Below, piece by piece: positions 52,033-60,949 of a stretch of 64,000 bases of DNA (positions are counted from its first letter, which is position 1; each line of letters begins with the position of its first letter). Position numbers and translations under genes: made by a program. Below the pieces are notes generated by a model that worked only from the letters and a program-made list of their open reading frames with translations, did no database searches and was not told the DNA's origin. Source of the stretch: Peterkaempfera bronchialis (lineage in GTDB: Bacteria > Actinomycetota > Actinomycetes > Streptomycetales > Streptomycetaceae). The stretch is taken from NCBI RefSeq assembly GCF_003258605.2, contig NZ_CP031264.1:4526001-4590000 (forward strand). Reading direction: 5' to 3'.

Positions 52033-52061
52033 TACGGACAACGAGTGAACGGAAGGTTAAC
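52033..52061 (-). promoter_or_regulatory. PHO box (PhoP binding site) upstream of pit
   Basis: On the minus strand three 11-bp direct-repeat units follow each other: GTTAACC-N4 (ends at 52061), GTTCACT-N4 (52050-52044) and GTCCGTA (52039-52033). The consensus unit is GTTCACC with 4-bp spacers. The middle unit matches 6 of 7, the outer ones 6 and 3-4. Confidence 0.65.
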
Positions 52062-52277
52062 TGGCGACGACTTCGCGGTGCGAGGGCGAGGTTGCCTGAC
52101 ATGGTCATGGGGGAAAGGGGATCGTTGGGCAAGTCGTCTACCGTCCACATGATCTGCACACGGCCTAAGTGGTTGGATCTTGTTCCGGCGACCCGTTGTG
52201 CGATTCACTCTTTCGGGTGTCTGTGCCGGTATCGGGCGGTAGATGGCTCCTGTGCCGGTTGAGATGTCTGATGCCGC

Positions 52278-54386
52278 ATGACACCCGAGTTCACCGAGAC
52301 GAGATTGCGAGATCCGGTGCGGACGAGGCGAGTGGAACCGCGGCGCCAGGCCGCGGAGCCGACCACGGAACGCAAGCGAGAACGCAAGAGAGAACGCAGC
52401 GGGGAAGAGCAGACGGCCCGGCAGCGCCCACGGGGCCAGGCGACCTGGGCCGCTGTCGGCGTGCCCGCCGCCCTGCTGGCCACCGGGTGCGACGCGGCGT
52501 CCAACGGCGGCACCACCCCCGTACTGAGCACGACCGCCGCAGCGGCGGCCGTGGCGGCGGCCTGGGGACTGGTGGTGGCCGTACGGCGCACCATGGTCCG
52601 CCCGCTCCAGCGGGAGCGCGACCGGACGGCGGCCGAGCGCGACCGGCTCGCCGGGGAGCGGGACGCGCTGCTCGCCGAGCGTGAGCAGCTGCTCCAGGAG
52701 CGGGAGGCCCGGCTGGCGCAGCTCCAGGCGTTCGGCGGGCAGGTGCACGCGCTCACCGCCGGGCATGCCGCACTGGCCGCCGAACGGGACGCGCTGCTCG
52801 CCGAGCGGGAGGAACTGGCCGCCGAGCGGGACGAGTTGCAGGGCAGCGTCGACGCCACCTTCGTCAACCTGGCGATGCGCACCCTCACCCTGGTCGAGCG
52901 CCAACTGGTCCTGATCGAGACCCTGGAGGGCCGCGAGGGCGAGCCGGAGCAGTTGGAGAACCTCTACCGGCTGGACCACCTGGCCACCCGGATGCGCCGC
53001 AACAGCGAGAACATGCTGCTGCTGGCCGGTCTGGAGAACAGCCGCCGGGGCAACCGCAATGTGGCGCTGCTGGATGTGCTGCGCGCCGCCGTCTCCGAGA
53101 TCGAGCGCTATGAGCGGGTGCGCATCCAGTTCCTGCCCCGGGTGCGGCTGGTCGGCGGCGCGGCCGACGACACCAGCCACCTGGTGGCCGAACTGCTGGA
53201 GAACGCCACCGCGTTCTCCCCGCCGCAGGACGTGGTCGAGATCGGCGGCTGGCTGCTGGACAACGGCGAGCTGATGATCTCCGTGGTGGACCGGGGCATC
53301 GGCATCCCGCCCGAGCGGCTGCGGGACCTCAATGCGCAGTTGGACAACCCGGAGACGGGCGGCGAGGTCGAACCGCTCTCCGGCAAGGCCCCCTGGCGGG
53401 AGCAGACCGCCTCGGCCCGCAGCATGGGCCTCTTTGTGGTCTCCCGGCTCGCCCGCAGGCACGGCATCCGGGTGCAGCTGCGGGAGACCGTCGCGGGCGG
53501 CGGCACCACCGCCATCGTGGTGGTGCCGCGCGAGGCGGTGGTGGAGGCCGAGCTGACGGCGGTCGAGGTGGACGAGCAGCGCGCGGCCGAGCGTACGGCC
53601 CGGGTGGCCGCCGCGCCCGAGCCCACCCCGGCGGTGCCGCCGCTGCCGGTGCGTACGGCCGAGCAGAACCCGCCGCTGCCCCGGCGCGGCGCGGCCGAAC
53701 CGCCGGTGCCGCCCGCCCGTACGCCCACCGACGACAACCAGCACGGCGGCCGCTCCGACGAGGCGCCGGAGGCGCCCGCCAGGGAGAGCCGGCCGCGCCA
53801 CGCGGCTCCGGCGCAGGCCCAGGCGGAGAGCCAGGCCGATACCGAGACTCAGGCGCTGCGGGTGCTTCGGCCCAGGTCGGAGCCCCGATCCGGGTCGCAG
53901 CCCGAGGCGCAGCCGGAGACCCGGACCGAGACCCACCCCGAGTCGCAGCCCGAGGCGCAGCCCGAGCCGCCGTCCGAGTCGCAGCCCGAGGCGCCGTCCG
54001 AGACTGGCCCCGAACGGCCACAGCCCGTGGTGACAGCCCGTGTTGACACCCCATCGGACGGGTCACCGGTGACCCGGCTCGGACTTCCCCGTAGGGTGCC
54101 CCGTGGAGGCGGCTTGCCCGGCACCGGCGAAGGTCCGGGCTCCGGGCTGCGCAGGGAGGCCGAGCAGGGGGGCGTCACCGGCGACCGCACGGGGGCCACC
54201 TCCGCCGAGGAACTCAGGCGCCGGCTCGGGGGTTTCCAGAGCGGGCTCCGCCAGGCAGCGCGTGAGACCGGTACGGCAGGGGAGACCGGGGAGACAGGGG
54301 AGGCAGCGTCCGGGTCGCAGACAGCACGCACGGGGGAGACGAAGCGGGGGGTCGGCGGTTCCTCAAGCGAGGAGGCAAGCAGATGA
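52278..54386 (+). CDS. cvnA: Conservon sensor kinase-like ATPase CvnA
   Basis: 702 residues from the ATG at 52278 (no strong ribosome site; a GTG at 52317 is an alternative). Two short membrane segments (ATWAAVGVPAALLATG and AAAAAVAAAWGLVVAV), a coiled coil of ERDxLLAERE repeats (residues ~110-195), a histidine-kinase-like core (RLDHLATRMRRNSENMLLLAG, LVAELLENATAFSPPQDVVE, VVDRGIGIPPERL, SARSMGLFVVSRLARRHGIR) and a ~270-residue disordered tail with SQPEAQPE repeats. CvnA proteins start the conservon relay, in which the membrane kinase homologue works with CvnB, CvnC and a small GTPase. cvnB overlaps by 4 bases. Confidence 0.93.
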   Translation: MTPEFTETRLRDPVRTRRVEPRRQAAEPTTERKRERKRERSGEEQTARQRPRGQATWAAVGVPAALLATGCDAASNGGTTPVLSTTAAAAAVAAAWGLVVAVRRTMVRPLQRERDRTAAERDRLAGERDALLAEREQLLQEREARLAQLQAFGGQVHALTAGHAALAAERDALLAEREELAAERDELQGSVDATFVNLAMRTLTLVERQLVLIETLEGREGEPEQLENLYRLDHLATRMRRNSENMLLLAGLENSRRGNRNVALLDVLRAAVSEIERYERVRIQFLPRVRLVGGAADDTSHLVAELLENATAFSPPQDVVEIGGWLLDNGELMISVVDRGIGIPPERLRDLNAQLDNPETGGEVEPLSGKAPWREQTASARSMGLFVVSRLARRHGIRVQLRETVAGGGTTAIVVVPREAVVEAELTAVEVDEQRAAERTARVAAAPEPTPAVPPLPVRTAEQNPPLPRRGAAEPPVPPARTPTDDNQHGGRSDEAPEAPARESRPRHAAPAQAQAESQADTETQALRVLRPRSEPRSGSQPEAQPETRTETHPESQPEAQPEPPSESQPEAPSETGPERPQPVVTARVDTPSDGSPVTRLGLPRRVPRGGGLPGTGEGPGSGLRREAEQGGVTGDRTGATSAEELRRRLGGFQSGLRQAARETGTAGETGETGEAASGSQTARTGETKRGVGGSSSEEASR

Positions 54387-54856
54387 CGGTACGCGGAGCG
54401 GCTGGAGCGCCCGCGATGGCACTGGGCGGCGCTGACGGAGGGGGGGTCAGCCAGGATGCCCACAAGGTGAGATGGCTGCTCTCCGACTTCGCCTCGGGGG
54501 TACGCGGCCTCCAGGACGTCGTGGTGGTCTCCTCCGACGGGCTGCTGCTCGCCGCCTCCGAGGGGGCACGCCGGGCGGAGGATCTGGCGGCGGTGGTCTC
54601 CGGGCTGGTCAGCCTGGGTGCCGGGGCGGCCCGGGTGCTCGGCAACGGCTCGGTGAAGCAGACCATCGTGACCATGGACGGCGGGCACCTGTTCCTCATG
54701 GCGATCAGCGACGGGTCGTGCCTCGGAGTGCACGCCTCGCTCGACTGCGACCTCAGCGTGGTGGCGTACCAGATGGCGCTGCTCGTGGAGCGGGCCGGGC
54801 ATGCGCTCACCCCCGAGGTCCGCAGTGAACTGCACCGGGCGATGGCCGCCCGGTGA
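54383..54856 (+). CDS. cvnB: Roadblock/LC7 protein CvnB
   Basis: 157 residues from an ATG in ATGA that overlaps the cvnA stop. After ~25 variable residues it is one Roadblock/LC7 domain (WLLSDFASGVRGLQDVVVVS, GLLLAASEGARRAEDLAAVV, VTMDGGHLFLMAISDGS, LDCDLSVVAYQMALLVERAG). CvnB acts as a GTPase-activating or scaffold partner of CvnD. It is coupled to cvnC by a 4-base overlap. Confidence 0.95.
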   Translation: MTVRGAAGAPAMALGGADGGGVSQDAHKVRWLLSDFASGVRGLQDVVVVSSDGLLLAASEGARRAEDLAAVVSGLVSLGAGAARVLGNGSVKQTIVTMDGGHLFLMAISDGSCLGVHASLDCDLSVVAYQMALLVERAGHALTPEVRSELHRAMAAR

Positions 54857-55308
54857 CCTCCGCGAAAGGTGGGTCTGTGCGCGGCAGCGAGCACAGCACA
54901 GGGCCCGTGCGGCGCCCGGGCGCCGGGCGGGCGTCCCGGGTCCGCCCGTATGCGATCACCGGTGGCCGGACCCGCTTCGGGCACGTACTGCTGGTGGAGA
55001 CGCTGGTCTCCGCGCTCAACCGACCTGCGGCCGGGGAGGGCGGCGGGCTGCCGGAGTTGGAGGCCATCTGCGAGCTCTGCCGGGGCCATATGCGCTCCAT
55101 CGCGGAGATCGCCGCGCTGCTGCGCATCCCGCTGGGCGTGGTGCGCGTCCTGGTCAGCGACCTCGCGGACCAGGGGCGGATCCGGGTGCACGGAGCACCC
55201 GGTGGGGACGGCCGGGGGGACGGGCCGGACGAGGGGGACGGAACCGCCGGTTCGATGGCGAACCGGGCTCTGCTGGAAAGGGTGCTGGGTGGACTTCGCA
55301 AGCTCTGA
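54853..55308 (+). CDS. cvnC: DUF742 protein CvnC
   Basis: 151 residues from a GTG in GTGA overlapping the cvnB stop. The DUF742 core is RVRPYAITGGRTRFGHVLLV, ELEAICELCRGHMRSIAEIAALLRI (read in two parts), GVVRVLVSDLADQGRIRVH and ALLERVLGGLRKL, a winged-helix-like fold. A ~20-residue Gly/Asp-rich insert (DGRGDGPDEGDG) sits before the last helix. cvnD starts 20 bases before its end. Confidence 0.94.
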   Translation: MTSAKGGSVRGSEHSTGPVRRPGAGRASRVRPYAITGGRTRFGHVLLVETLVSALNRPAAGEGGGLPELEAICELCRGHMRSIAEIAALLRIPLGVVRVLVSDLADQGRIRVHGAPGGDGRGDGPDEGDGTAGSMANRALLERVLGGLRKL

Positions 55309-55990
55309 GACCGTGGCGGCGGACCCGGCCGGAGGCCACCCGCCCGACCCGGTCTCGGCCGACCCGGCCCCGGCGGACCCGGTCTCGGCGGACTCGTCCT
55401 CGGCGGACCCCCGAGGGGTGCCGGGCATTCCGCTGGGCCCGACCGGCAGTGCCACCTCGACCAAGATCGTGGTGGCCGGTGGCTTCGGTGTCGGCAAGAC
55501 CACCTTTGTCTCCTCGGTCTCCGAGATCATGCCGCTCACCACCGAAGCGGTGATGACCCAGGCCGGCGAGGGGGTGGACGACGCCTCCCTGACGCCGGGC
55601 AAGTCCACCACCACGGTCGCCATGGACTTCGGGCGGATCAGCCTGGAGCACGACCTGGTCCTCTACCTCTTCGGCACCCCGGGCCAGCAGCGGTTCTGGT
55701 TCATGTGGGACGACCTGGTGCGCGGGGCGATAGGCGCGGTGGTGCTGGCGGACACCCGGCGGCTGGCGGACAGCTTCCCGGCGCTGGACTACTTCGAGGG
55801 GTGCGGGCTGCCCTTCATCGTCGCGGTGAACCAGTTCGACGACGCGCCCCGCTACTCGCCGGACGACGTCCGGGACTCGCTCGCCGTGCCGCCGGAGATC
55901 CCGGTGATGCTCTGCGACGCCCGGATGCGTGACTCGGTGGCGGACGTGTTGACCGCCCTGGTGGTACACGCACTGACGGTGCAAGGATGA
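55289..55990 (+). CDS. cvnD: Conservon small GTPase CvnD
   Basis: 233 residues from a GTG at 55289, inside the end of cvnC (20-base overlap). A PADPVSADPAPADPVSAD-type repeat of ~40 residues precedes the GTPase: Walker A VAGGFGVGKTTFVSSVSE, switch region TTTVAMDFGRISL, DxxG-like LFGTPGQQRFWFMW and the base-binding VAVNQFDD. It is of the bacterial MglA/Rab-like class. With cvnA-C it forms a complete conservon that transmits membrane signals into development or secondary metabolism. Confidence 0.95.
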   Translation: MDFASSETVAADPAGGHPPDPVSADPAPADPVSADSSSADPRGVPGIPLGPTGSATSTKIVVAGGFGVGKTTFVSSVSEIMPLTTEAVMTQAGEGVDDASLTPGKSTTTVAMDFGRISLEHDLVLYLFGTPGQQRFWFMWDDLVRGAIGAVVLADTRRLADSFPALDYFEGCGLPFIVAVNQFDDAPRYSPDDVRDSLAVPPEIPVMLCDARMRDSVADVLTALVVHALTVQG

Positions 55991-56066
55991 TCGACTACGC
56001 CTGGCAGGGCAGGAGTTGATCGGGCGTCAGCAGTGGATCGGGACGAGTCGAGGAGTCGAACATCCC

Positions 56067-57305
56067 ATGCGCAAGATACTGATCGTCGGTGCCGGGCAGT
56101 CCGGCCTCCAGCTGGCCCTGGGCCTCCAGTCGCACGGCTACGACGTGACGGTGATGACCAACCGCACCGCCGACGAGATCCGCGGCGGCCGGGTGATGTC
56201 CACCCAGTGCATGTTCCACACCGCGCTCCAGCATGAGCGCGACCTCGGGCTCAACCTCTGGGAGGACCAGGCCCCCCGCATCGAGGGCCTGGGCGTCTCG
56301 GTGGCCGGACCGGACGGCGGTCGCGCCGTCAACTGGGTGGGCCACCTGGACGGGTATGCGCAGTCCGTCGACCAGCGGGTGAAGATGGCCGGCTGGCTGG
56401 AGACCTTCGCCAAGCGCGGCGGCCAGGTGGTGGTGCACGGGGTCACCGTCTCCGACCTGGACTACTTCTCCCGCACCTTCGACCTGGTGCTGGTCGCGGC
56501 AGGCAAGGGCGAGCTGGTGTCGATGTTCGGCCGGGACGCCTCCCGCTCCCCGTACGACGCACCGCAGCGCGCCCTCGCCGTCGCCTATGTGCACGGCCTC
56601 GGGCCGCGCCCCGAGTACGACTTCGAGGCCGTCCGCTGCAATCTGGTGCCCGGCGTCGGCGAACTCTTCGTGATGCCCTGCCTGACCACCTCAGGCCGAT
56701 GCGACATCCTCTTCTGGGAGGGCATACCCGGCGGTCCGCTGGACGTCTTCGCCGGGGTCAAGGACCCGGGTGAGCACCTGCGGCTCACCCTGGAGCTGAT
56801 GAAGACCTTCACCCCGTGGGAGTTCGAGCGCACCCGCGGCGGCGTGGAGCTGACCGACGCGGGCGGCGTGCTGGCCGGCCGGTACGCCCCCGTGGTGCGC
56901 AACCCGGTCGCCCAACTGCCCAGCGGCGGCCTGGTGCTGGGCGTCGCCGACGTGGTGGTGGCCAATGACCCGATCACCGGCCAGGGCTCCAACAACGCCG
57001 CCAAGTGCGCCGCCGCCTACCTGGAGGCGATCACCGCCCATGGCGACAAGCCCTTCGACGCCGACTTCATGCAGGGCGCTTTCGACCTCTACTGGAACCA
57101 CGCACGGCATGTCACCAAGTGGACCAACGCCATGCTGGCGCCGCCGCCGGAGCATGTGCTCCAGCTGATCGGCGCCGGTGGGCAGGTGCAGTCCGTCGCC
57201 GACCGCTTCGCCAACGGCTTCGACAACCCCGCCGACTTCGAGCAGTGGTTCTTCGAGCCGGAGAAGGCAGGTGCCTACCTGGACTCGGTCGCCCCGCAGG
57301 GCTGA
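56067..57305 (+). CDS. Styrene/indole-monooxygenase-like FAD-dependent oxygenase (StyA family)
   Basis: 412 residues from the ATG at 56067 with GAGGAG 11 nt upstream. The FAD fingerprint is KILIVGAGQSGLQLALGLQSHGYDV (read in two parts); DGYAQSVDQRVKMAGWLETF and VANDPITGQGSNNAAKCAAA are the second and third flavin motifs. The fold is that of StyA-type two-component epoxidases that need a separate flavin reductase; no reductase gene is nearby. It begins 76 bases after cvnD on the same strand and may belong to the conservon transcript, possibly as an effector enzyme. Confidence 0.85.
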   Translation: MRKILIVGAGQSGLQLALGLQSHGYDVTVMTNRTADEIRGGRVMSTQCMFHTALQHERDLGLNLWEDQAPRIEGLGVSVAGPDGGRAVNWVGHLDGYAQSVDQRVKMAGWLETFAKRGGQVVVHGVTVSDLDYFSRTFDLVLVAAGKGELVSMFGRDASRSPYDAPQRALAVAYVHGLGPRPEYDFEAVRCNLVPGVGELFVMPCLTTSGRCDILFWEGIPGGPLDVFAGVKDPGEHLRLTLELMKTFTPWEFERTRGGVELTDAGGVLAGRYAPVVRNPVAQLPSGGLVLGVADVVVANDPITGQGSNNAAKCAAAYLEAITAHGDKPFDADFMQGAFDLYWNHARHVTKWTNAMLAPPPEHVLQLIGAGGQVQSVADRFANGFDNPADFEQWFFEPEKAGAYLDSVAPQG

Positions 57306-57316
57306 TCGGCGGTCAC

Positions 57317-57353
57317 CGCCCCCGGCCGGACGTACAACCATCGGCCGGGGGCG
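57317..57353. terminator. Strong hairpin terminator after the monooxygenase gene
   Basis: CGCCCCCGGCCG (57317-57328) and CGGCCGGGGGCG (57342-57353) pair perfectly, and GACGTAC/GTACGTC extends the symmetry; TCTTCTGTTC follows. Confidence 0.8.
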
Positions 57354-57495
57354 TACGTCTTCTGTTCGATGAGAATTCACCGGGAGCACGGGCACACCCC
57401 TGCCACCGGTGGAGCACTGCGTGGCAGGATCGTCCGCGACCGGCGGAGATCCAGCTGAACGACGGTCGGTCGATCGCACTCGGGAGGGCTTGTCC

Positions 57496-59073
57496 ATGAC
57501 GGTGGCGCACCACGAGGCCGGCGGTACCGGAACAGGCCCGGCGAGGCCCTGGCTGCGCGCGGCGCTGCGGTGCGGAGCGGTGCTCGCCGCCGCCGCACTC
57601 GCCGTGCCGGCCGCCACCCAGGCTGCCTACGCCGCGAAGCCCGACCCCTCCGCCCGGGCCGCCGCCGTCGCCGCCGCGGCCGATCGGCTGGCCCAGGCCA
57701 AGGCCACCCTGGGCCCGCTGCTGGACCAGCTGCATGAGCTGTACCAGAAGGCGGAGGAGGCCACCGAGAAGTACAACGACACCTCCGACCAGCTGAAGCA
57801 GCGCCAGACCGAGGCCGCCGACCTGGACCGCCGGGTCACCCGCAAGCAGGCCCAGGTGGACGCCGGCGTCGAACTCGCCGCCGAGCTGGCCCGCGCCCAG
57901 TACCGCAATGGCTCGCTCTCCGGCTACGCCCAACTGCTGCTCGCCCAGAGCCCGTACGAGGCGCTGGACCGAGGCCAGGCCCTCCAGCGGGCCGGTGACG
58001 CACAGGTCCTGCTGCTGGATGCGCTCAAGGCCGACCAGGCGGTGCTCACCGAGCTCAAGGCGCAGGCCGACGCCTCGCTGCGCACCGTGCAGCAGCTGAT
58101 CCTGAAGCAGCTGGACGCCCGGGACGCCGTAAAGAAGCAGCTGGACGCGGTGGAGCAGACGGTCACCTCGCTCACCGGCGCCCAGCGCTCCCAGCTGGAG
58201 AAGCTGGAGAAGCAGGAGGCCGACGAGGCCCAGCTGACCTTCCTGGCCTCCGGGGTGCTCGGCAAGGGCGAGCGCGCCCCCTCCAAGGCCGGGCGCAAGG
58301 CGGTCGAGTACGCCTTCGGGCAGCTCGGCAAGCCGTATGTGTGGGGCGGCTCCGGCCCCGACGTCTTCGACTGCTCCGGGCTGACCTCGCAGGCATGGCT
58401 GCACGCCGGGCTACCCATCCCGCGCACCAGCCAGCAGCAGTGGGCCCAGCTGAAGCACCTTCCGCTGAGCCAGCTGCGCCCCGGCGACCTGGTGATCTAC
58501 TTCAGCGGTGCCACCCATGTGGCGATGTACATAGGCAGCGGGCTGATCATCCAGTCGCCCCGGCCCGGAGCGTTCGTCAAGGTCTCGCCGATCGCCTCGA
58601 TGCCGATCCTCGGCGCGGTGCGCCCGGACCCCTCGGCGGCGGGCGACGGCAACGACTGGAAGATGCCAGACGTCTCCGGCGAACTGGACACCGTCACGCC
58701 GATCCTGGGCTCGGACATCCACGACGGCGGCAAGCCCAAGCCGCACAAGCCCACGGTGCCGCCGAAGCCGCTCCCGACGGTGCGGCCGACGCGGCAGCCC
58801 GGGCCCTCGTCCCCGTCCGGCCCCTCCGGCTCGCCCTCCCCGTCGGCGACCTCGCCGGCCAATCCCTCGGCCGGGCCGACGGCTGGGCCCTCGGCGGGTC
58901 CCTCGGCCGGGCCGTCGGAGAGCGGAGGCGCCTCGCCGTCCGGCTCGCCGTCGTCGGAGCCCTCCGCCTCCTCTCCGGAGTCGGAGTGGGCCGCCCCGGT
59001 CGAGTCCGCCTCGGTGTCGGCCGGTCCGTCGGACTTCACCCTGCTGCCCGGCCTGCCCTCGCTGCTGGGCTGA
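57496..59073 (+). CDS. Secreted NlpC/P60 peptidoglycan endopeptidase
   Basis: 525 residues from the ATG at 57496 (GGGAGGG upstream). A signal peptide (WLRAALRCGAVLAAAALAVPAATQAAYA, cleaved after AYA), a long coiled coil (residues ~55-255), then an NlpC/P60 domain (~275-400) with catalytic Cys in VFDCSGLTSQAWLHAG, His in GATHVAMYIGSG and a third polar residue in LIIQSPRPG. A ~120-residue Pro/Ser-rich tail with PSAGPSAGPSAGPSE ends the protein. It cleaves stem peptides during growth or spore formation, like RipA-type enzymes. Confidence 0.93.
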   Translation: MTVAHHEAGGTGTGPARPWLRAALRCGAVLAAAALAVPAATQAAYAAKPDPSARAAAVAAAADRLAQAKATLGPLLDQLHELYQKAEEATEKYNDTSDQLKQRQTEAADLDRRVTRKQAQVDAGVELAAELARAQYRNGSLSGYAQLLLAQSPYEALDRGQALQRAGDAQVLLLDALKADQAVLTELKAQADASLRTVQQLILKQLDARDAVKKQLDAVEQTVTSLTGAQRSQLEKLEKQEADEAQLTFLASGVLGKGERAPSKAGRKAVEYAFGQLGKPYVWGGSGPDVFDCSGLTSQAWLHAGLPIPRTSQQQWAQLKHLPLSQLRPGDLVIYFSGATHVAMYIGSGLIIQSPRPGAFVKVSPIASMPILGAVRPDPSAAGDGNDWKMPDVSGELDTVTPILGSDIHDGGKPKPHKPTVPPKPLPTVRPTRQPGPSSPSGPSGSPSPSATSPANPSAGPTAGPSAGPSAGPSESGGASPSGSPSSEPSASSPESEWAAPVESASVSAGPSDFTLLPGLPSLLG

Positions 59074-59086
59074 CCCCGCACAGCGC

Positions 59087-59119
59087 CGCCCCGGCCCGCC
59101 GTATGCGGGGGCCGGGGCG
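59087..59119. terminator. Bidirectional terminator between NlpC/P60 and chitinase genes
   Basis: CGCCCCGGCCC (59087-59097) and GGGCCGGGGCG (59109-59119) pair perfectly between convergent stops. Confidence 0.75.
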
Positions 59120-59143
59120 CCGTCGTGCTGTCCGAAGTAGCTG

Positions 59144-60781
59144 TTATCCGAAGTAGCTGTGGAAGTTCTTGGAGAACTCCCAGCCGGAGAAGCGGTCCCA
59201 GTTCACCGACCAGGTCATCAGGCCGCGCAGGTCCTGGTGGGTGCCGCCGCGCAGGGTGTACGAGCCGCAGCTGGCGCCCTTGGTGAGGCAGCTCAGCGCC
59301 TTGTTCACCTCGGCGGGGGCGACATAGCCGTTGCCGGCGTTCTGGTTGGCCGGCATGCCGATCGCCACCTGGGAGGGGGCGAGGGCCGGGAAGCGGTTGG
59401 CGGTGTTCCCGGCGACCGGGAAGCCGGAGAGCAGCATGTCGGTCATGGCGATGTGGAAGTCGGCGCCGCCCATGGAGTGGTACTGGTTGTCCAGGCCCAT
59501 GATCGAGCCGGAGTTGTAGTCCTGGACGTGCAGCAGGGTCAGGTCGCCGCGCAGTGCGTAGATCACCGGCAGATAGGCACCGGCCCTCGGGTCCTGGCCG
59601 CCCCAGGGGCCCGAGCCGTAGTACTGGTAGCCGAGTTGGACGAAGAAGGTCTCCGGGGCCATGGTCAGCACAAAGCCGGAGCCGTACTTGGCCTTGAGGG
59701 TCTTCAGCGCCGAGATCAGATTGACGATCACCGGCGTGGTCGGGTTCTTGAAGTCGGTGTCACCGGTGTTGAGGGAGAGCGAGTGGCCCTCGAAGTCGAT
59801 GTCGACCCCGTCCAGGCCCCACTTGTCGATGATCGCCGAGACCGAGGAGACAAAGGCGTCCCGGGCGGCGGTGGTGGTGAGCTGCACCTGGCCGTTGGCG
59901 CCGCCGATCGAGATCAGCACCTTCTTGCCCTTGGCCCGCTTGGCCTGGATGGCCGCCTTGAAGTCGGCGTCGGACTCCACGGAGGGGCACTCGGAGGCCG
60001 AGCAGCGGTTGAACCGGATGTCCCCGGAGGTGGCCGAGGTCGGCTCGCCGAAGGCCAGGTCGATGACGTCCCAGCTGTCGGGGACGTCGGCCATGCGGGT
60101 GTAGCCGGAGCCGTTGGCGAAGCTGGCGTGCAGATAGCCGACCAGGGCGTGGGTGGGCAGCCCGTTGGCGGGCGGCGGGGTGGTCGGCGGCTGGCTGGTG
60201 GGCGGCGGCGTGGTCGGCGGCGGCGTGGTGGGGGGCTGGCTGGTGGGCGGACGGCTGGTCGGGGGCTGGGTGGGCGCCCCGGGTCCGTCCAGGGAGACGT
60301 CGTCGGCGTAGTAGGTGCCCTGCCCGTACCAGCCGTGCAGATAGACCGTGGCGCTGGTCTGGCTCGCGCCGGTGGTGAAGGAGACCGAGAGCCTGCTGTA
60401 CGACCCGCCGGTGGACGGCGTCCAGGTGCTGGTCCCGCCGTCCACCCCCAGGTAGACATAGGCCCCGTTGACATATGACGACAGCGTGTAGGTGGTGTTC
60501 GGCGCCACCGTCACCGTCTGGCTGCACTGGGCGGTGTCGCTCACCGTGGCCGCGCCGGCCAGCGCGTAAGTGCCGCTGTGGGCATGCCCGGTGACGACAC
60601 TGCCGCCGGAGCAGTTCCAGCCGGAGAGGGTGCCGCTCTCGAAGCCGCCGTTGGTCAGGAACTCGCCCGCGTGGGCGGCGGGTGCGAGGCCGATGGTGGC
60701 GGCGACCGCCGCCGCGGCGGCGGTGGCCAGCGCGGTAGCGGCTGCGACGAGCGGGCGGGGTCGGGGGCGTGGTCTGCGCAT
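59144..60781 (-). CDS. Secreted GH18 chitinase with N-terminal carbohydrate-binding module
   Basis: 545 residues from the ATG at 60781 (CAGGAG 9 nt upstream; a GTG at 60805 is weaker). A basic twin-arginine-like start MRRPRPRPRP and a hydrophobic signal end at AAHA. A CBM of the CBM4/16-like beta-sandwich type (FLTNGGFESGTLSGWNCSGG … YYADDVSLDG), a TPP/SQPPT linker, then a GH18 barrel (~215-545) with SIGG (KVLISIGGANGQ) and the catalytic DGVDIDFEG, whose Glu is the acid. It degrades chitin outside the cell. A DasR-like site precedes it. Confidence 0.95.
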   Translation of the reverse strand: MRRPRPRPRPLVAAATALATAAAAAVAATIGLAPAAHAGEFLTNGGFESGTLSGWNCSGGSVVTGHAHSGTYALAGAATVSDTAQCSQTVTVAPNTTYTLSSYVNGAYVYLGVDGGTSTWTPSTGGSYSRLSVSFTTGASQTSATVYLHGWYGQGTYYADDVSLDGPGAPTQPPTSRPPTSQPPTTPPPTTPPPTSQPPTTPPPANGLPTHALVGYLHASFANGSGYTRMADVPDSWDVIDLAFGEPTSATSGDIRFNRCSASECPSVESDADFKAAIQAKRAKGKKVLISIGGANGQVQLTTTAARDAFVSSVSAIIDKWGLDGVDIDFEGHSLSLNTGDTDFKNPTTPVIVNLISALKTLKAKYGSGFVLTMAPETFFVQLGYQYYGSGPWGGQDPRAGAYLPVIYALRGDLTLLHVQDYNSGSIMGLDNQYHSMGGADFHIAMTDMLLSGFPVAGNTANRFPALAPSQVAIGMPANQNAGNGYVAPAEVNKALSCLTKGASCGSYTLRGGTHQDLRGLMTWSVNWDRFSGWEFSKNFHSYFG

Positions 60782-60837
60782 CAGGCGGTGCTCCTGGATC
60801 GACACGGGCGTGAGGGGGGTGTCGGGGAGTGTCCCGG

Positions 60838-60853
60838 AAAGGACTAGACCACT
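60838..60853. promoter_or_regulatory. DasR-like site in the chitinase promoter
   Basis: AAAGGACTAGACCACT matches 13 of 16 positions of the dre consensus AGTGGTCTAGACCACT. A second GGGACCA half-site follows at about 60865-60871, giving direct repeats of TGGTCY on the chitinase strand. It lies 57-72 bases before the start codon. Confidence 0.6.
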
Positions 60854-60899
60854 GAACTAGGTAGGGACCAGCACTGTCAATGGAATGCGCAGCGATCTT

Positions 60900-60928
60900 C
60901 CGCCGGGGCCGCGCCATGGCCCCGGCGG
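60900..60928. terminator. Hairpin terminator of the FdhF-like gene
   Basis: CCGCCGGGGCC (60900-60910) and GGCCCCGGCGG (60918-60928) pair perfectly around a 7-nt loop, 22 bases after the stop of the FdhF-like gene. Confidence 0.7.
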
Positions 60929-60949
60929 CTCAAGGGAACTGAGTGACCG

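Noticed and set aside
52008-53936. Minus-strand frame opposite cvnA
   Set aside because: Same reason: antisense to a certain conservon gene, with no motifs.
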